NCBI GenBank assembly: GCA_014529385.2
Contig: CM043964.1
Coordinates: 102,894,087-102,958,086, forward strand
Length of the DNA: 64,000 nt
Source: Adiantum capillus-veneris
Lineage: Eukaryota > Streptophyta > Polypodiopsida > Polypodiales > Pteridaceae
Direction of reading: 5' to 3'
Shown: positions 57,277 through 64,000 of the stretch, one piece after another
Numbering within the stretch: the first letter of the stretch is position 1
Layout of the letters: every line of letters begins with the position of its first letter
The notes under the pieces: model-generated
What the model saw: the letters and a program-made list of their open reading frames with translations, nothing else
Database searches by the model: none
Told to the model about the DNA's origin: nothing
Program-made: the position numbers and the translations under genes

Positions 57277-58105
57277 AGACATCATACGTGTATGATGTCT
57301 AAAGGGTAATTTTAGGAACCAAAATTGAGATCTAAGCATACCACTGTGTTAAGCACCACAAGACAAGCTCACATATTAAATTTGGGCCAATTCTAAGTAC
57401 ATAGACATTATACATGTATGATGTCTCAAGGCCAGATCTGACGGTCCAATTGCACTTTTGACCACACGGAGGGTTGGAAAATGATGTGGTAAGCTTGCTT
57501 GCAAAATTCCATCTCATTTGGACACATAATTTTGCGTGTAAAGATATTTTTGCAGATACAAGTGAAAAAGGAGTGATTTTGAGCAATTTTGATATCCAAA
57601 ATTTGTTGTAATCACATATTGTTGTTGTATGCATCAAGGAGTACACTGGGTAGAAATCTAAGTGAATTTTGAGCGAGAAGACATCATACACTTATGATGT
57701 CTCATAGGCCAGATCTGGGTCAAAACAAACATTCGAGCATACCTCAGTGTCCTAGAGCATAAAAGAAGTCCCTACCCAATGTTTTATCGCATTTGTGGCT
57801 CATTTGAGCTTGTAAATGCCAAAAGACAGATCTGGATAGATTCATGCTTGTATTGATCATAACTTGCCCAAAAAATGTCCAAATTAAATTATGAAAGTTG
57901 CCGAGAGTTGCTTCCGTGATAAGGAATCATTCGAACAAAAGTCACCTCATTCTGCCACAAAAGACATTATACGCATATAATGTCTCAAGTGTCAAAATAA
58001 AGGTCAAAATCACAAACTGAGACTTGTAGTGGGTAGTACACATCAAGGCGAGTCTATAGTTTGGAGCAAATCTGAGTCAGGAGACATTATATGCGTATAA
58101 AGTCT
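57277..58105. repeat. Palindrome array, element D leader
   Basis: 24-nt palindromes sit at 57277-57300, 57403-57426, 57679-57702, 57962-57985 and 58082-58105 (spacing 126, 276, 283, 120). Outer arms are AGACAT...ATGTCT as in A. Inner arms vary in concert: CATAC/GTATG, TATAC/GTATG, TATACG/ATATA. The array lies upstream of D gag, as the leader array lies upstream of A gag. Confidence 0.9.
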
Positions 58106-58376
58106 CTAGGCATAGGTTGAGTCAGAATTTTTTTTGTTTTGGCCATAACTTGAGCTTCCGTTATCGGATTCAGAAACTTTTTTTATCAAAATGAAGCTCC
58201 AGAGTAGCTGTACGACTTTCTTTGTAAAAAAATGTCCAAAAAATTGTCGTTTAAGGCCTCAAAATTCATCCGGAAGTTAGGGGTGTCTAAAACCGACAAA
58301 TTGAGAGAATTGTGAAAAAACGGTCACGGTTTTGGGCATAACTTTGACTTTTTCATAACCAAATCACCGGAACACA

Positions 58377-60716
58377 TTGGTAAAAGTCTTCTTATATGAA
58401 GCTAGAGCTGTTAAGTCCAGAGATCATGTCCTCTTTAGAGTCAAACTCAGCTTATACAAACTTCAAAATCCCAAGGATAAAGGAGAATCCGCCCTCAATG
58501 GATCTTCCAAACTTGCAGTGATAAAGATCAATCTTGTTGAGAAAGTTTGGATAACAGATCATAAGAGCGAAGGACTATATAGATATGATGACAACAGAGA
58601 GGTCAATCTTTATAGGTGCACAGAGCAATACCCAGAAGAGCTAACATATTACAAGCTCTTATATGTCTATACATACAAACTCGACTATCAATGGAAGTCT
58701 ATAATTGTTGACAAGTATGGATAAGAATACAGAGATATAAAAAGCACAAAACCATGGACTGCATTAGAAAGGGGTGGATATTTGGTCAACGAAGGACCAC
58801 AAAGGTCTCCACCAAACACGAGAATTCCTACGAGAATTCCAAAAAGGGAGCCACTTGGATTCCCTTGTAGAGCAATAACGAGAGATGAAATGATCACAGA
58901 GATGGCAAACATGCCTCCTCAAGTGAATCTTCCTAAAGGACCAATCTTCAACAAAACGACTAATCCCTTCGAAGAAGAATCTAGGCATAGTAGAAGACCT
59001 AAGAAAGAGAATGTTTGGGAGAGTCTATGGTTAGACTTGTAGACAATCGGCAAGTTAGACCATCCCAGATCCAAAAATGGGTAAACAAGAAATACGCCGT
59101 AGATAAAGATCCAAGAGATCACGCAACAGATTATAGCAGAGGAAGTTTCAGATTTTGCGACACAGTTTGCGGGATTTGGACGGACTCTGGAAGATGACGC
59201 GACTACATGGTTCGACTCAGTGGAAATATGTGATTTTGTGACTGTAGATGAGTTGTTTGAGAAATTCATCGAAGAATTCTCGTAGAAAGGCATACCTCAC
59301 AATACTGTCTCACAAATCCATAGATTCAACCAGAAAGAGAGTGAATCAATACACAAAGTGGCATTACGGCTCAAAAGATATGTCAACTTGTGTCCAAGAG
59401 TGGAACTTCCTACGCAAGCACAATTAATGTTGATCTTTATCCAGGGAATGAGACATGTAGGCCTTCAAAAGGATTTGCATATGATAAGGAGATTGGCGCT
59501 AAATGAATTGATCAAAGAATCTATTTATCTCGTGGATAACTATGAGAAATATCAAGAAAACAATTGTAAGAGTCAAGAGGACGACACATTCTGTCAACAC
59601 AGTGATTCACAGATGAGTAAATCCATTGCAAAACCAGCGGCACCTATCAAAATCAAGAAATTTTATCAACAAAATGGTCAAGAGGCTAGATCCTCTTGTA
59701 AATGCTGATCTAAGGGATCTTAAGTGGTGCAAAATTGAGAGGAAATGGGCAAACCATACGAGAGAAGAGTGTTACTATGGCATGGAATATGCTAAGGAGA
59801 GGTATGTATAGCCTATTCCAGTAGCACCTCCTCCACCTAGATATGCTATGGAGAATGCACTAGGACTAGCAGGAATTTCAAGGCCACAAACTGTCTTAGG
59901 TCAACCACCTCCACTACCAGGTGCTAGACTGCCTATAGACATGAGATATACGCCAATGATTGAAGCATCTAATAAACAAGCACTAGTACTAGCTACCTTG
60001 TATTATAACAACCAACGTGGGTACTCTCCTTCAAAGTGACAGAAGATGAGAGAAACTCAAGGAGTGATGAGGCATGTACAACCTCCACCTCCTGCATTTT
60101 GACATGAAGAAACAAGGTATGAGATGGATGAAAGGACATTGCGGTTCATTGTGAATAGAGGCTTAGCTAGGTCAGAGCCTATTTATAGCCAAGAGGAATT
60201 GTAGAGATAGATTGTCACAAAAGCCATGAAAAACACTTGGTCAAACAATGTCCTCAGATGGACATCACTTAACTAAATGTGTATTGTCTCTGTGGTGTCA
60301 TTCACTTGATCCCCGACTGTCCAAAAAATCCAAACCGAGTCGGAAAGAAACAACAAATGTCTCAAGAATTGTTCAACTACCGAGTAGCTTGGAAAATGAA
60401 CACGTTGTACCGGTTCAAGTAGTTACAAGAGCGCAAGCTGAAAAAGAAGCTGAGAATCCAAAGACAGAGAAAACGGAAACTCACACAAGTCCAGAGACAG
60501 GTGAGCCAAAGACTGATGCACCTAGTCAAAAAACCAAGAGCAAACGGAACAACTAGAAAACTAGAAAGGCTAGAATGAAAGCACATAGGGAACGAGAGTA
60601 GAAATCCCTAGCTAAGAATCTTACCCAAGGTGAAGAGAAGATAAGAAAACATGAGGAAAGGGTTGCACCTTCTCCTATAGAGGCAACTCAACCTCCAAAA
60701 GAACCATTAATGGAAA
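58377..60716 (+). pseudogene. Element D gag
   Basis: It aligns along its length with A gag. The N-terminal region ('DHKSEGLYRY', 'IIVDKYG', stop, 'EYRDI') matches A 'KHESEGIVAY' and 'VFVDRYGREYQRI', so the TAA at 58722 replaces an Arg codon. The capsid region shows 'IQKWVNKKYAVDKDPRDHA', a frameshift near 59140, then 'GFGRTLEDDATTWF', 'NTVSQIHRFNQKES' and 'LMLIFIQGMRHVGLQKDL'. Cys/His clusters are 'WCKIERKWANHTREECYY' and 'YCLCGVIHLIPDCPKNP'. It is closer to A than to B throughout. Confidence 0.85.
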
Positions 60717-62391
60717 GTGAGCCAAAAATTGCTAGCTCGAGAGGATCAGTGTTGGTTTGAGAAGGTTAATGAGCCATTAGATGCCATCCTAAAATCCTAT
60801 GAAACATGGATAAAAAACAACCAAACCCAAGAACATAGGTGGATGACATATCCATATGCGGAACTAGGAAAGGACATGATTGAAATGTGCAAGAAAATGA
60901 TTCAAATAGCCCAAGCTTTACTAGAAACACAAGTTGAAAAACCAAAGTGTGTGATCCTTATCCCACCTACACCAATAATCCCACCAAACTAAACACAAAA
61001 AGTGCTAGATTCTAGACGAGAATGGACCCAAGCTCAAGGACTCAACATTAGAGCCAAGGATAGTGTTGAATACCACCAATAACTACTCTTTTGAGGGCTT
61101 TCACATAGCTATACCTGATAGATGTAAAGAAATAGATGGTCTTGACAAATTGTGGAAACAAGTCAGAGAGGACAACAAAGCAAGTGAGATAAGCAGACGA
61201 GTAAACCAGACGGGTGATGGAAGAGAAGTGTCTCTTCCACCAATAGAGGAATTTGAGGTTGGATCTCAAATGAATCTCGAAGTGGAATCATATTGGGGTG
61301 ACAAAGGATTTGTACAGTCTATGGACATTCAACCCCATTCTCTAAGAACACTACCATCCTATATGGGAGAGTACGAGGCCAAGTCAGATATTGTTGCAGT
61401 CCCATCACAGAGATTGTCTTGCAACAAGGTCATTGATTCAAAAGGGCTGATAGATATTCTATCTACCCCAATCAATTGTAAAATAATGTTAGCCGAGTTT
61501 CTCAAAATACAACCAAACATGTGGGCTATTGTGGGAAAATGCCTTGAGAAATTTGGTGTTAAAAAACCAATGACTCAAATCGAGGAAGGGATCAAATATC
61601 TTGAAATGTATCAGCTAAATACTAGACCAGTGTCGTTAAACAAGGTAGGCAAGTACTTTGAGGGAGAAAATGAGAACACCACTCTTCCTGTGGAATTCCA
61701 AGGTGTAAAAACCACGGCATTCCTTGACAACAGAGTTGATGTTGCCATCGTAACAAAACAGGTCTGGAAAAATGGGGAAACCAGCAACAAGGGCTACTAG
61801 GATGAAACTGTATCTTGCAGAGACGAACACATGGAAAGGCCCATAGGGCTACTAGAAAAAGCAGTTATTACTTCTTGTGGCATTGAATATGAGCAAACCT
61901 TTGCTATTGTTGACTTTGCCAAGAAGAACAACTATGACATCATTCTAGAAAGACCATTCATGAGTCAACTGAAAATGGTCCAAAACTGGGGTTATGACTA
62001 TATCTACCTGAGACATATGGAAACCATGACGAGACTAAATCTTAAGGACCACAGCTACAAGGATGTGATAAGAACCCCAATAGAGGAGTTTGATTCCCCT
62101 ATTATAGCAGGATTAGAACTTCCAGCATGGTTGGGTAAGCCTAAAGAGCTGTGGATGTGTGGAGCTTTGCAATGTGGAAGTTTAATGCAAGAGGAATACA
62201 TCCTAGAAAGATCAATTGAAGATAAGGACTACATCCCAAAACCCTTTTCTGAGGAAGCTTTAGAGACACTTGAATGGGAACACATCTTGGGTACTCTTGA
62301 TGTCTGTGCGATTCAAGATGATCCAACATTAAATTTTTGTGATGAAAATGGCTATGATGTCCTTCTTTACTTTGTAGTGAGTGTGATCTAG
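60717..62391 (+). pseudogene. Element D Gag-PR linker and protease
   Basis: The linker 'EHRWMTYPYAELGKDMIEMC' matches A 'EQRWMTYPYAEIEKE'. 'LPPIEEFEVGSQMNLE' and 'LRTLPSYMGEYEAKSD' follow. The protease core reads 'AFLDNRVDVAIVTKQVW': the D-S-G-A loop of A and B has become D-N-R-V, so the enzyme would be inactive. 'NYDIILERPFMSQLKMVQ' and 'WLGKPKELWMCGALQCGSL' are close to A. Open pieces are 61063-61800 and 61831-62391. Confidence 0.85.
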
Positions 62392-63830
62392 GAAAACAAA
62401 GATGAAGAAGAAGACGAGTTCTACGACTCTGTAGAACACTTGGAACTTCAAGAAGATGTTGACAATGGGCATCCGAATGACCCAGCAGGTGACACAGACA
62501 AAACGTTAACAAATGCACAACTTTATGATTGTCCAGATCAAAGACATAGGAACAAATGTCATTGCTACAAAAATTAAGTGCATCAAAATTGAATTCCAAA
62601 ATCCTCGGTGGAAAAACTACAACAAGCAACCTCATACATGGCTCCTATACATACAAAAAAGACTTATCCAAGAAGAACACAGCCATGTCAACAAGCTACC
62701 AATGCTCTAATCAAGTGGATACCAAAGTCATCCTAGAAACAACAACCAAGAGCAAGCAAATAGTAACTTTCCATAACTAGACAAACTAGAATGTAACCTT
62801 GTTGCGGATAGTAACGATGTTGATGATTCTTTTGACATCCCCTACCAGGTACTCAGGTCATCACTATCACTAGCAACTTTTGTGACAACCAAGGAAGGAT
62901 GAAAGAAAAGAATGAGTCAAAACCAAAAAGTTCGACAAATCTGGATACCAAAGAGCCAGCTCGGCCAAAGACATGTGTGAATCAAGAATACAAAGATCCC
63001 TGATGAAAAATCATGAGATCCAACACCAAAAGAAGAACAATCAAAGGATATAAAACATATAAGAAAATCAGAAAGTCTCACAAGCTTTTGCAAATCACAT
63101 TTAGGTTCCAAAGAAGTTGACTCAAGCACAAAGAGGTCAGGAGTTCATTTGGATTCCAAAATGGTTAAATTGTCAACTTCCAAAATCTGAATCTCATCCT
63201 CAACCAAGAGTGCAAGAGCTGAAGCAAAGACCGTTGAAGACTCACACAAAGACAAGGTGGATCCCAAAGAAGCCTCTTCAAACACAAACAAAGTAAGGAC
63301 AAGCATGGGTTTCCAAACCAGCATCATCAATGAAACAACCAGTCATCACAAAGAAGTGGGTCCCAAAGGAAACCAATAACACTGCTATTACTGCATCACC
63401 ACTTGAATTCTTTCAACTCCTCCTACAATTACATTACAACTAGAAGAGAACCCACTATGAGGAACAATGCCAAATATGACAACCAATCACAAGGCTAAAC
63501 TACATTCCAAAGAAGCATCAAACAAATAAGTAGGCCTTTGAAAGCTCTACAACATTCAATCAAGCAAACGACACATGAGCTTCAAAGACCAACAAATTAC
63601 TTAGAATAGGAAGCTTCAGCAAACAAATGCCAATAAGAAAATTGCTTATACCCACATCATAAATATTTTCCATGCATTGTTTGTGTATGCATAATAGGGC
63701 TACATTGCAAGGCCTGCATAGGCACATATTTTGATTGCCCAAGCACAACACATACCCTTGGTGATACCCTATTGTCAAGGAGGACTCCAAATAGGAGGGG
63801 GGGAGGCATTCTAAATGCGGACCTAATATA
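62392..63830 (+). pseudogene. Element D: pol deleted, PR2 tail remnant
   Basis: After the acidic protease tail there is no RT, RNase H, integrase or PR2 core. From about 62900 the sequence resembles the WxPK tail of A and B, with several short Trp motifs in one frame ('RQIWIPKSQ', 'TRWIPKK', 'KKWVPKE') and then a region homologous to the PR2 C-terminus ('GDTLLSRRTPNRRGGG' here, 'GDTLSSGRTPARRGGR' in A). About 3.5 kb of A-type pol is therefore missing between roughly 62500 and 62850. Confidence 0.72.
63793..63806 (+). other. Purine-rich block in D
   Basis: AGGAGGGGGGGAGG followed by CATTCT, matching the A block at 10689-10702 including flanking bases ('aggactcc' before, 'aaatgcgg' after). Confidence 0.75.
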
Positions 63831-64000
63831 TTCAATGCAATGATTTCTATAAAATTTTGACAAAATTTAGAGTATATGTCCTCATAATAGCATTACAGGA
63901 GCAGTACGGGGACAAAAGCCATATATGAGTCCATAGGGACATTGTATAGTGCACATAGCATTTAGAATTCTATTAACTTGATTTTCTTTTTGAGTTGAGT
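63831..64000 (+). other. Element D 3' spacer, cut by window end
   Basis: It begins the noncoding spacer that in A lies between PR2 and the palindrome array. No gene is seen. By comparison with A, a palindrome array and tail ORF would be expected within the next few kilobases. Confidence 0.5.

Noticed and set aside
1-64000. tRNA, rRNA or other structured RNA genes
   Set aside because: I found no tRNA A/B box pairs with a cloverleaf or rRNA-like stretches by eye. A tRNAscan or Infernal run would decide.

Overview
This window looks like repeat-dense nuclear DNA of a land plant with a large genome. Gymnosperm, fern or lycophyte are possible, and the sequence alone does not decide. Nearly everything that can be read is a transposable element: non-chromovirus Ty3/gypsy LTR retrotransposons of an Athila/Tat-like kind and one hAT DNA transposon. 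I see no intact cellular gene, rRNA, tRNA or CRISPR array. All long coding regions carry stops or frameshifts, many of them explicable as C-to-T or G-to-A changes in CAG, CAA, CGA or TGG codons.

The layout is nested, and it can be undone with target-site duplications (TSDs) and restored reading frames. Element B (+ strand gypsy) is the oldest host. Its pieces are 1303-1889, 3450-3913, 23581-26168 and 44517-56569, with a 3' LTR starting at 56570. Three things are inserted in B: a probable solo LTR (1890-3449, TSD TTAGC), the giant gypsy element A on the minus strand (3914-23580, 19.7 kb, TSD GGACC/GGACT), and an 18.3-kb hAT (26169-44508, 8-bp TSD). The hAT is itself split inside its transposase gene by gypsy element C (29229-40171, TSD GGGAG). 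A carries a 288-bp MITE (18126-18413). At the right, element D (about 57 kb to the window end, + strand) is a deletion derivative of the A family that keeps leader, gag and protease but has lost RT and integrase.

A and B share an unusual plan: LTR, long leader, Gag, PR, RT-RNase H, integrase with two tandem copies of its zinc-binding N-terminal domain, a second aspartic-protease-like domain (PR2) in the integrase reading frame, a tail with repeated W-[IV]-P-K motifs, a long noncoding spacer, and a ~1000-residue 'tail ORF' with a coiled coil, directly upstream of the polypurine tract and 3' LTR. C has one integrase zinc domain and no PR2, but also has a >1100-codon tail ORF of analogous build.

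The most unusual signal is in the noncoding parts of A, B and D: arrays of 22-24-nt near-perfect palindromes at about 284-bp spacing, or about 120+160. The palindromic sequence differs between elements while dyad symmetry is kept by matched changes in both arms. A second unusual item is a protein-kinase-like gene, antisense to the transposase, inside the hAT and flanked by inverted CT/AG microsatellites.
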